Assembly (NCBI RefSeq): GCF_947179165.1
Contig: NC_077238.1
Location: 39,795,793 to 39,859,792 of the forward strand
Direction: 5' to 3'
DNA from: Solanum dulcamara
Taxonomy: Eukaryota; Streptophyta; Magnoliopsida; Solanales; Solanaceae
Length of the DNA stretch: 64,000 nucleotides
The notes under the pieces are model-generated. The model ran no database searches. It was given only the letters and a program-made list of their open reading frames with translations, and had not been told where the DNA came from. The position numbers and the translations under genes are program-made. This document shows positions 1-10,395 of this stretch, piece by piece; the stretch's first letter is position 1, and each line of letters begins with the position of its first letter.

Positions 1-1413
1 GCGCTAATAGTATACATATGCCTGTGATGATAAAGTGATGCATTTGTAACACCGAGTCCTCGAACGAATCGGGTGTGGTATGTGATAATGGTATACATGA
101 CTTTATTTTATAAGATACAGGTACAGTACTTTGTTAGGTGTTATACTTTCCCTCTACATCCCTATATCAATTGTGATCTCCTTATGATGTTTTGTACTTT
201 ATATACTCAGTACATATGTCATAGTGACCCTTTTTGTTTTCGAGGAGGCTGCATTTCACGCCCGCAGATACAGACGCGCGCTTTGGGGATCCGCCAGCTT
301 AGGACTCCACTCAGCGGTTTAGGGGAAAAACTCCATTGTATCGGAGCTTAGTTTTTGGTACTACTCTTCTAGTGTATATATTTATTTATTCAGGGGTATA
401 GCGGGGGCCCTTTCCCGCCATATAACACAGTTAATACTCTTAGAGGTCTGTAGACATGTACATGTGGGTTATTTGAAAGTTTGTTTCAATTGAGCCTATG
501 CGACACATTGTAAATGTTTTTATATCAGGGTAGCCTTGTCGGCTTGTGTGTCCTTCCATGATATGATATGAAGGAAACAGACTACATGTACATGAAAAGG
601 TTTTGACCAATTGGGGTTTTTACGTGTAATCCTGTTTCTAGCCACGTGTACCACTGTATCGGATGAGAGAGCTACATGGATCCTACCTGACAAGTCGAGG
701 GTGGAGGTTGGTCTATACACTTGGTTACTGATGGTTACAGATGATACTATGGATTTTACTGCAAAATTACATTCATATGTATGGTCTATCATTAGTATAA
801 TTGGTTACTGTTGATACCTACAGTTTGTGGAGGCCTAGGGTTATGTTTGTTTTTTGTACCTTTCGAGTTTGTGGGAGTCCGGTTGGCTATTATTTGATTA
901 TAATTGTGTTTATCTTATATTGCATTGGTAGTTGGTTAATTGTGTGGCTTATACTTGACGTTTGTTAGTACTCCCTATTAGGTTGAGTTGGATTAGTTTG
1001 TAGGTTGTAATGTTGTTTAGAGGTGGTTGTTGGCGTTATGTCCTTGTTGACTCCTGTAGTACTTCTTGTTGCGAGTAGGTAGTTGGGCTTGCGCTTTCCT
1101 GTACGTTATTTTACTCATTTTCTTTACTCTGTGTATCCTGCTTCTTCTTTCTCATTGCCTGTTCTATCATTCGGTGTAGTTACTTATGTTGTACTTACCT
1201 TATTTATATGTTGTTTATACTTTCTTTATTTATAGAGCTCAGTCGGCCTATACCTACTTAGTATCATTCATTTGGTACTCATATAACACTTCTGCATTCT
1301 CCAAATCATAGTAAGAGTCTCGCCGTTGATTGACTGGAGACTCAACAGGAGATGCGGGAGCAGTTCCCCGGCTTGTTTAAGCCTTCAGGTACTTCTTGAC
1401 TCTTACTTTCACG
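1..1413 (+). repeat. Degenerate LTR-derived sequence, sense orientation
   Basis: No credible gene. Roughly 1-620 matches the reverse complement of 14,160-14,740 (the LTR at 14,026), sharing the GTAC-containing motif near 200 and the CTGCAT/CCCGCAG stretch near 250-270. About 640-1,413 matches the reverse complement of 3,050-4,000 and also the end of the solo LTR near 52,460 (CTCAGTCGGCC followed by GGTACTCAT). The stretch therefore joins pieces of two LTR types. The short reading frames here are not coding. The hairpin seen in better-preserved relatives has decayed in this copy. Confidence 0.7.
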
Positions 1414-2257
1414 TAGGGGTGTTCATGGTTCGGTTTGGATCAGTTATTGATTAAAACCATAACCAAACTAATTTAATCGGTTTTTAAATATCTAAAATCA
1501 TAACCAAACCAAGTAAAATAATAACCACTGGTTTGGTTATTTTCGGTTTGGTTTGATTTGGTTCGGTTATTCGGTTTATGACTAGCCGGGACAATTCAAA
1601 TATTCTCTCCCTACATTCTTCAAATTTCTTATGAATCTCTTTTTTCCTCACGACCCACAAGGGCGAACGTTGCTGCATATTGAGAGAAAGACATGCTGAT
1701 GGCAAATCAGGTGGACCAAACTTGCAACGCAGTTTAGATTTAAAAGAACAAGTCAAACAGAGGTCCAAAGTACAAACAACTTTGTCAATTAAAATGAAAA
1801 AATTACATATTTAAACTAAACTAACTAGAGAATCCATAATATAATCAAAAGTTGGGCTTGGATTGTTGGACTTGGACATATGTTGCTTAGTGCTTATGAC
1901 TTATTAGAATTTAGAGTTGGCTTGGATTGTTGGACTTGAACATATTTTTTTAAGACATTGGCCTTAAAAATAAGTAGATCAAAATTAAATTAATAATTAA
2001 AAGGTATAAAATATCTTTAATTATTTATGAAAAACTAATATTATACATATAAATAATTATAAATTTTATGTATATAATTATCGATTTGATTTGGTTATTT
2101 ATTCGGTTATTTTTTACTATAACCATAACCAAACCAAATATTATCGTTTTTTCAAATTTAAAACCAAACCAAACCAAACCAAATGTCGATTGTTTTATTC
2201 GGTTTGGTTAAATTTTCGGTTTGGTTTTGATTTTAATCAAAACTGTGAACAACCCTA
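1414..2257. mobile_element. hAT-type MITE, 844 bp, with 8-bp target duplication
   Basis: The element starts TAGGGGTGTTCA and ends TGAACAACCCTA, imperfect terminal inverted repeats of 12 bp with one mismatch. It is flanked by identical 8-bp copies of CTTTCACG at 1,406-1,413 and 2,258-2,265. An 8-bp duplication and TAGGG-type ends are the hallmark of the hAT superfamily. The inside is AT-rich and full of short GGTTTGGTT/AACCAAACC subterminal repeats in both orientations, with no transposase, so the copy is non-autonomous. It sits in LTR remnants; sequence on both sides continues the same degenerate LTR material. Confidence 0.88.
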
Positions 2258-2865
2258 CTTTCACGGATGAAAGTTCTTTTAATAATGGATATTGCGATGA
2301 CCCTCCTGGTCATTTTTGAGTTAATACATTCATTTCACCGTTTAGAGCATTCCTATAGCTATCCCAAGTTATTGATGACTTGTTGGCACTTACTATTAGA
2401 TTGTTTGGTCGTTCGTTTGAGTTTTTGGTTCGTTTCCCTGTTTTGGAGCTTAAAAGTTGATTTCAATCACAACATCATGTTAACGACCCCAGAATGGAAT
2501 TTTGACGATTCCATCTACACCAAAATGACTCAATTAGGCTAGTAGCATGGTCAGCACGACTATCGAGAATTCTAGAGCAAATCTAATTTATTTGGCATTT
2601 CAGCCTTTAAATTTTGGCCTAAGTTTGACTTTGATCAATATTCTTGAAAAACGTGCTTGTATAAAAATTCCATTAATGCAGTTAGCTTAGAAATGTCAAG
2701 TTTGGTCTAGAACGACATTTCGTTCTCTTCCCAAGGTTTTCGATCTAATTCTAAGGCCCATTGTGAAATTTGGCTAAATATGACACTTGAGTATGGGATC
2801 CACTTTTTATCAAAATGACATCATATGAAAATTTCAACTGCGCTATCATGACTTGAGGAATCCCG
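2258..2865 (+). repeat. LTR fragment related to the solo LTR at 49,195
   Basis: About 2,490-2,860 aligns by eye to 49,735-50,095 in the same orientation (CCATC..., AATTAGGCTAGTAGCA, TAGAACGAC...TTCGTTC, CCCACTTTTTAT). This is the first part of that LTR family. No coding potential. Confidence 0.7.
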
Positions 2866-4990
2866 ATGTCTCAGGTCATGTTGACACCTACTTCAACCTA
2901 CCAGTAAGTAAGCCTAACCCATAGCCCGGGGCTAGAAGCAATGAACTATCAAGCGAAAGAGAAACAAACAAAATATAATACAATAATAATGAGAAGAAAG
3001 AGGATCCAACGTAGGTACATATCCAAAGAATTATTCCCAAGACCTGACATCAGTCGATATTTGAGCATCTAATCAAAATAAGGATACAAGGCTTATACAA
3101 ATGCAAAATCGATATAGACAGTCTTTGAAAGCAAGTAAGACTAGTCCTAACCCAAAATAGATGGAAATTGACAATCTCGGACGCTAGGAGCTCACGAAAC
3201 CTCTGAATCCAAGCTGCTCCACATAAAGTCCAAATCACCAACGATTATCCATACTATGATCTGTAGGGTGTAGTAGTGTAGTATGACTCCCAAACGAATG
3301 ATACTCAGTAGACATAGGCCGACTGAGCTTATAGATAAAGCAAATATAAATAACATGTAACAAGGTAAATACGACATAAGTAATAATTTAAGAGCTAACA
3401 CGAGGTAGAACATGAACTAAGAGCGAAGAGATATGATACATACAGAAAAGAATCAGAGTTAGGGAACACACCTGGAAGCACAAGCAAATAACCTATTAAC
3501 AACAATGGAGCTCTATAGGAGTCAATTAGTAAAGAACAAAAGCCGACAATCACTACTAATCACATAGTCACCTAAGGACTAATCCAACTCAGCCTATCAG
3601 GGTGTAACAACAACAAATAAAACATCAGATAAATATAATTTTAATCAAACAATAACTAAAGGACGCCCATACCCCTAGAAGGTACAATCAATACAAACAT
3701 ACCCCCAGCCCCCATAAAATCGGAGGACTAAACACAAACACGTATACTGATGATAGGCAATGTGAATGAATGCAAGTCTGTAGTAAAATTCAATAACACC
3801 ATCGATGACTCTATAGATCATCAATAACCAAGTATATAGATCCACCCCGGACCTCGTCCTGCTAAATGGGAGACATAAAGCTCCCTCATCTACTTCAGTG
3901 GTGCACCTACTAGAGGGGCGCATAAGGGACGCAGGAAGTCTGCATACACTACCTAGACTCGAACTAGGTCTTGTACATAACACATTGCATCACTGTCGTG
4001 GTACCGGAGAATGAGTAGCCAAGCCAATGTAGAAAAGCATGACACCACATCGGATAGTCAAGTACAAGCTAAACGCATTCCAAATACAGTCATTGTAGAA
4101 ATAAGGTGATGCCGCGCCGGATATCGATAAAAAGCTGAGCGCAACCTTGATGCCTCTGATACTGCCAGTAGAAAAAGAGTACATCCTTGAATCCTCATAA
4201 GTATCAAAACCAGTGTCCAAATAATTCAAATGGTACGACTCCCATAAAAAATCATTTAAAAATAGTAAAATTATTAGAATGTCTTCTCAAAAACAGTAGT
4301 AAAAACTCATGAAGGGACCTGGATTGTACCATAAAACATCTGAAAATGCTCAATCAATGCAAGTATGCCATCACTAGCATCCAAACAAGGTGCATGCAAT
4401 CTGTAGTGTAACATCAAGTCTTACCACACTATCAGGGCAAAGAAAACTAACTTAGGATCCAATTGCTCCTTGAATACGGCCTTGGGCCCAACGATATAAT
4501 ATTAGTCAATAAGGCATCAAAACCTACCACTAAATATAAAGCAAAGTAGTCGAGAAATGGCTCAAAGTCATATAAGGGGAGAAATATCTCTAGGAACAAT
4601 GCCTTTACCCCAAATATACCACTCTAGCTCACAACCAAGTACTGCTAAGCCAAACCTACGGATACAACGAGCCACTGAGGTCTCATGCACTAGCATAAAG
4701 GTACACCATCCATAACAAGTCCTACTGAAAACTACGCCTAGATATACTGGCGGTACAACACATAATTAAGCCTCTAAGTCTCAAACTAGACTATGACCAT
4801 CAACATCGATCCTAAAAGGGGTAATAGCGCTAGGTCCATCCCACAAACAAGGCCCATAGCCTAAATTAAGGATTTTGTGAGACTACTCTAGTTTAAAGCT
4901 CAACCGAGAACCAGGAAAATGGACTGGGAGGAGACAAGACCTATACTCGATAGGTACCAGCCTAAATCACATGTAATTTGTTCAAAACAG
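2866..4990 (-). repeat. LTR fragment in inverted orientation
   Basis: The start (2,866-2,960) resembles the reverse complement of the 3' end of the solo LTR near 52,880-52,967 (AGGTCATG...CACCTACT, then GTAAGTAAGCC). 3,050-4,000 is the inverted counterpart of 640-1,413. Beyond about 4,000 I cannot name the repeat; it looks like continuing LTR or non-coding transposon sequence. No target duplication or complete end is visible, and the reading frames are short and unconvincing. Confidence 0.55.
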
Positions 4991-5042
4991 TATCTAATAA
5001 AGTTCAGTCAAAGTGGGATACTGTAGCCTACCTCGAAGCCGA

Positions 5043-7025
5043 TCATGCGCGCTCTGAATACACCAAATTAAAGCTTTTCACCTCCAATTGCTGCCATGCT
5101 AACAAAATATTGATCACAACGCGAGATGAGTCTTGTCCCGTTGTCTCTTCTTTATCAATGTTACAACATGAGGCCCTTGTGTCATAATTAGAAATCTTTT
5201 CATTGAACCAACTTGGCAAGAATTCCTCTAATATCACCGGATAATGTTGCTTTTGATAGTAATTCCCTCCGACTCTTGACTTCTTCACATTTTTCTTTAC
5301 CCTTTGAGTTTTAGGTAGTTTCTTTATATTTTCTCTTCTCACTTGCTTACTTGGCTCTCTTTGCAAGCTTGTTTTACAACGTCTTCATCATGTTACTAAA
5401 ATCCATCCTTCATCATTAGTATAAGCACTGCAAGATTGATTTTTCTTTAGAGGTTTATCTTCCTCTATTACTTCATTCATCAAAGGAATGAGCAATGATA
5501 TGTTAACATCTATCGATTTAAAGTTACCAAATTTAATCATTTATGGTGGTGAGGTGGCTAGGATATCACCACCATCATGTATTTTGAAAAGTTGCAAAGA
5601 ACTATGGGATCGAGTAAACCAAAAGTGACAGAGACTTGATTTGAACTCTCCTTCTCATCTTCAAGCAATATCTTTCCTTCACGGGCTAAGTCCATGATCT
5701 TTTCCTTAAAGATAAAACATTTTTCAATAGGCTAGCCCATCAAATGATGATATTTTGCAGTAATTTGGATCATTAGTCCTCCAAGCCTCATCGGGACGCT
5801 TCATTTCAGGTCTCTCAAAGAGTTTTAATGCCAGAAGCTTTTCAAAAATTGCTGGAACATCTATGTCCAAGAATGGATACTCTTTTTCCTGCATTTCCTT
5901 CAAAGTCAGTTTTCTACCAGCATTATTCTGAAAAGTCGTGGTCTTCACCCTTTGATTCTTGCTTAGATTTTTAGCTACTTTCAAAGGTACGGTATTAACA
6001 TTCATCGATTCCTTACTTTCAAAATTAGGTGCCGATTTTTCTCCTTTCTTTACCTCTATTTTGTCTTTTCCCTTGCGAGGCTCATAAATAAGCAGTCTTT
6101 CAATTTTGTTTGCAGACATGCTCAACTCCATATCATGAGCACATGTGACTAGTTCTTCAAATTATTTGGGTTTAATACCCTATAGGATATAATGAAGTCC
6201 CCAACACATTCCTTGAATACACATTTCTATTCCGCAAGTTTCACTAAGCCTATCCTTACAATTAAGGCTTGTATTTCTCCATCGGTTGATAAACTCGATG
6301 AAATGTTCATCTTCCCATTGACGTATATTTGTGAGTTCAACTATGCTCACAGTACGCCTTGTACTATAGAAATGATTGTGTTCCCAACTATCAATAGAGC
6401 CAGCCTCAAGATCCGTATACTAGTCAAAGGCACTTCCTTGTAAGGAGCGCACAAATTGTTTGACCAGATAATCTCCATATCTTCTAGCATTATTACAAGT
6501 TTCAACAAAATGGGCAATGTGTTGCTTTGGATTTCACTTTCCATCAAATTATTGAAATTTTGGAGGTTGGTAACCTGCAGGCATCTTCAAAACATCAATT
6601 CTTGAAGTGTATGGCTTTGCATACGTAAATTATGACTTTGAAGATACGTCATACTTATCTTTGATAGTTTCCATAATGAAGTTCTTCAGTTGATGAATAG
6701 GAATTTCTCCTTCAGCGGATACTTGCAGCTCATCACCTATATTTATTTGTTTTGTAACTGAATCTCCCTTTTTTGTATTATGGGGCGTTTTTCAAGTGCA
6801 TGACTTGAGTCCCTCTCCATAATATTTTCAACTTTGTCCATCAACTTGAAAATTTGATTATCCTGATCTTGCACATATTTGGTTAGACCTTCGATTGCCT
6901 TTGTCAAACTCGCGAGTTGTTCTTCAATAGTTGAGGCGTTAGTCATCATCGCTTGGATGGCCATTATGGATAATGGAGTAAAGCAAGGATTTTCCCTCAA
7001 ACTGAAATTTGTTTAAAACAAGTTA
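5043..7025 (-). pseudogene. gag: Tat/Ogre-like gypsy gag, middle and C-terminal part
   Basis: Decayed capsid-type Gag of a non-chromovirus Ty3/gypsy element, read on the minus strand. Going from 7,000 downward: a short coiled-coil-like segment (EEQLASLTKAIEGLTKYV), then YQPPKFQ, NPKQHIAHFVETCNNA and DYLVKQFVRSL, typical of the retrotransposon gag domain (PF03732-like). Next come FYSTRRTVS, FINRWR, LTLKEMQEKEYPF and DDEGWILVT, and finally the FLPSWF segment. At least six in-frame stops break it, for example in PKFQ*FDGK and SAFD*YTDL. Zinc knuckle, protease and polymerase are absent, so the element is truncated near 5,000. The N-terminal part lies beyond the solo LTR at 8,950-9,303. Confidence 0.82.
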
Positions 7026-7030
7026 CGTGG

Positions 7031-8944
7031 TGTCACGACCCAAATCTGGGTGTGATGGTACTCATCTCAACCCATCGAGACAAGTCAACCTAATACCCAA
7101 TGGAAAGTAGATGCGGAAGAAAATGAAATAAATCAAAATTTAACTTAATCAAAAACACATAAAAAAACTCAAATTCCCCCAAGATTGGTTGTCATGTGTA
7201 CAAGCCACTAATACATTACTGAAGTACGAAAGAAAATACAATCAAAATGTATTTATCTCTAGAATAGGACTAAAACATATTAAAGGAGTAAGAGGTGTCC
7301 GCTAGATGGATGTAAGAGCTACCTCAACACTCGAGATGATAGCCTCAGATGTGGTATAAAATGCAAGGAGATTAAGCAGGTCCGGGATCACAACTAACAT
7401 AAGTGTAGAAGCAAGGGGTGGGTATCAAACAACACGATACTCAGCAAGTGGAGAACTAAAACTAAGCAAAGCTTAATAGATACAAGTACTCCTGTCATAC
7501 CAACCAAACCTCCTTAACTAGAACCTGCATAAAACCATCCCAACTCCACACTCTACGCAATAATAATAGTACAGCCCATGAATACTCATCAGTAGTCTCA
7601 TCAAGTAAATCATATCAAGTCAAGTTCAATATATACAGAGCAATAAGTGGTAAACACGAATTCACAAATATCAATAAAATACGATGCAATGCAATGAGAT
7701 AATGCATGTCTGTCCTATCGGTACGCATCCACTGAATTACAGTCTGGAACCCATGGGGGACATTTCTGTCCATGTAACCTGCCACGGAACGTATGGCCCA
7801 TTCCCTCAATATATATAGCCTGACATAGAGCGTGTGGCTCGGCCCCTTTGTTTCATATCATTTTCAGTCTCAACATAGTATGTCAGAACCAATGCAATCA
7901 ATTCATGTTTATATGATTCATGATAATAACATTCCAACAACAATAATTTTTCCTTTCTCACATCAACATAGTCATTTCACATGTCCAAAATAAATGCATA
8001 GTCACAAAATATCAATTCCACGAATACATGTCATTAGATCACTATTTTATACCCCTCATCTCTATTTTTAAGGCCAATCATACAGTCAATAACTCAGTTC
8101 AATTCTCATTACTCCCCAGTATACATAACATAAAAATACAAGCATCTACAAGCTTAAACTGAGATTTAGAAATTCACTTACCTCAATTAAATTGAATAAT
8201 CAATTTAAAACTTGAGCCTTTCATAATGCTTCTGAATGATCAAAATCTATTCAAATACATAATCTTCATAAGAATACGAATCTAATGACACTCATATTGC
8301 TATATTTATTTTTGGATCAAAAAGTCATCCCGAGTCATTGAAGTCAAATCTAGAAAAAAAAATCGATTATGTTCACTCATGATAAAATAAACTCATATGT
8401 CAAATTTCAGCTAAAATGGATCGTTATTCGACCTCCAAATCAAGATTTTATGTGAAGAACCCTAGGGCCATATTTTCTTATTTCAGCGTTATTTCTCCAT
8501 CAATATACCCTAAAAATATGTTCATAATCACATAAAAATTTAATGAAAAGGATGAGAATAATTACCTTGATGCTTTGAAATAAAAATCCCTATTTTTCTC
8601 TTCTCCTTTATTTTTCTTTTCCCCTTTCTTCTCTTTCTTCCTCCGTATTTTTTTCAGCTTCTACATTCGTCGCTGTTCTCCCTTTTTTTTCTTCTTTCTC
8701 AAACTAATTATGTATTAAAATTTACAAACCCTACTAACCTATTTTAATAAATATAAAAAAGTGGTATAAGGTATTAAATAAATTAACATTTTAGCCCACC
8801 AATTAAATTAATTCTCTAAAATTATCCCTCAACTAATTAATCGAAATTATCAAAAGGTCCAAAATTTTCAACTTAAATTTACAAAAAGATTCTTCTATAA
8901 AAGGAGGAGGACTCGTTCTCAAAATTACTTAATGGGTCATTACA
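7031..8944 (-). mobile_element. Solo LTR, 1,914 bp, inserted in gag
   Basis: Begins TGTCACGACCC and ends GGGTCATTACA, with the perfect 5-bp duplication CGTGG at 7,026-7,030 and 8,945-8,949. No internal region remains, so it is a solo LTR left by LTR-LTR recombination. Orientation minus is inferred from a GTATC...GATACC motif near 7,420-7,450 that resembles the GTAC motif of other LTRs here. The gag reading of the host element continues on both sides. Confidence 0.9.
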
Positions 8945-8949
8945 CGTGG

Positions 8950-9303
8950 AGTGATTGGGGCAGATCTAGTGATCAAGACATCATCTTCATCTTGAATAGT
9001 TCAATTCCTTGTGTTAAAAGGACTAAGTCGAGTCAACGTCTTTTCAACAATATCATCTATATTCTCTCCTTCTTCCAATTTATTCGGAAAGAATCGTACC
9101 CCCTTTGAAGATGAAAGATCAAAAATAGGAACTGATGCGGACGGCACTAGAAGTGCTTGTTGTCCTAGCAAGTTTGCTCTGTTCCTAGTGATGGGTCCCA
9201 AACTTTCCATAATAGTATCCAGTATGTTCTCCACCTCAGAGGAAAACTTAGAATCAGTAGCCTTAGCAACAGTAGTCCTAGAGTCAAACTTCTTAGATGT
9301 CAT
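8950..9303 (-). pseudogene. gag: N-terminal part of the Tat/Ogre-like gag
   Basis: An open frame starts at the ATG at 9,303, 53 bp downstream of a primer-binding site, and runs to about 9,001 (100 codons) before decaying. The product (TSKKFDSRTT...GVRFFPNKLEEGENIDD) has no motif I recognise. Its place between the primer-binding site and the recognised gag at 7,025 makes it the expected Gag start. The solo LTR at 7,031-8,944 separates it from the rest of gag. Confidence 0.6.
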
Positions 9304-9355
9304 TTAAGTATTCTTGAAGCTTGATGATCGATGTAAAGAGATGATAGGTAGAGAT

Positions 9356-9374
9356 GGTCCCACTGGGCATGCTA
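9356..9374 (-). other. Primer-binding site of the Tat/Ogre-like element
   Basis: On the plus strand the site reads GGTCCCACTGGGCATGCTA. On the minus strand this is the CCCAGTGGGACC stretch seen after LTRs of Tat/Ogre-type elements, complementary to the 3' end of a tRNA with two apparent changes. It lies between the LTR edge (about 9,379) and the gag start (9,303). The tRNA identity is not certain. Confidence 0.6.
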
Positions 9375-9821
9375 AAATTTATAAACAACACATTTTTTAG
9401 CCGAGAAAAATAAATAATCAAAACCGTAAAATTGAAGTAACAAAGTGTAATATTTGATTTCAAACTATAGTGTGTGTTACAATCTCTATGATAATTTTCT
9501 GATTCTTCAGTTAATATGGAATATGTTGAACTTGAATTTGATTTAGAGTCAAGGGCTTGAATAGCTTGATCTTGAATCTTCGTCTTCAAATTTGGATTTG
9601 AATTATTCATCACGAACACTTGTATGTTTATGACGAATAATAAATATGAACAAGTAACTTGATCTCGAACTTTTTGATATTTGCCTTCGTTCTTGAACTT
9701 GAACTTGAATTTGATTACTTGAACTTTGTAGCTTTGTAGAGAATTTGCGGCTTTTGATCCACAAGTTCTCTTCTTGCTTCTTGTTTTTCCAAAACCCCCC
9801 TCTCTGAGAATAATGAGGAAT

Positions 9822-9832
9822 CCTATTTATAG
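9822..9832 (-). promoter_or_regulatory. TATA box in the Tat/Ogre-like LTR
   Basis: Minus-strand CTATAAATAGG, the core-promoter motif expected in U3/R of an LTR. The same motif lies in the related LTR at 57,716-57,728. Transcription would run toward the primer-binding site and gag. Confidence 0.6.
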
Positions 9833-9941
9833 TTGTAGGGAGTGGTATCCCTCTGTGATGAACTGACCAATCAGATGCATTTGGTGAAGAACTTCAATTT
9901 AATTGGTCAAAACATATCACATATAAATGTGTCACTATTCT

Positions 9942-10268
9942 AGTGGCTCATTTAAATTGACTTGGATTGCCACATAACTTTGACATATGACATGATTTTA
10001 GTGGCTTATTTAATTTGACTTGGATTGCCACATAACTTTGAGATGTGGCATGATTTCAGTGGCTTATTTAATTTGACTTGGATTGCCATATAACTTTGAC
10101 ATGTTGCATGATTTTAGTGGCTTATTTAATTTGACTTAGATTGCCATATAACTTTGACATGTGGCACGATTTTAGTGGCCTATTTATTTTGAATTAGATT
10201 ACCACATAACTTCGACATGTGTCATGATTTTAGTGGCTCATTTATTTGACTTGGATTGCCACATTATT
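9942..10268. repeat. 58-bp tandem repeat, about 5.6 copies
   Basis: Consecutive copies of a unit that begins AGTGGCTTATTTAATTTGAC and includes GATTGCCACATAACTTTGAC and ATGTGGCATGATTTT. Period 58 bp, with scattered substitutions. Lies in the upstream part of the LTR. Confidence 0.88.
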
Positions 10269-10395
10269 TGGACTATTTTCTTGAATTTAATATAGTCCAA
10301 ATTAATTTGTCAATTTAAATCCAATAAAATTTTAATACTTACAATAACATACAATATTTATAAATATCAAACATTATTTGTATTAGATAACATGC

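Larger units (their letters stand above)
9379..10343 (-). mobile_element. 5' LTR of the Tat/Ogre-like element
   Basis: The outer end on the minus strand begins TGTAAGTATT; the inner end abuts the primer-binding site. It contains a TATA box and a 58-bp tandem array. A related LTR lies at about 57,370-58,041, sharing the region around CCTATTTATAGTTGTAG, the GATTGCCACATTATTTG phrase and the AATCCAATAAAATTT end. The inner boundary is accurate only to about 10 bp. The outer boundary directly abuts Helitron-like sequence. Confidence 0.7.
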
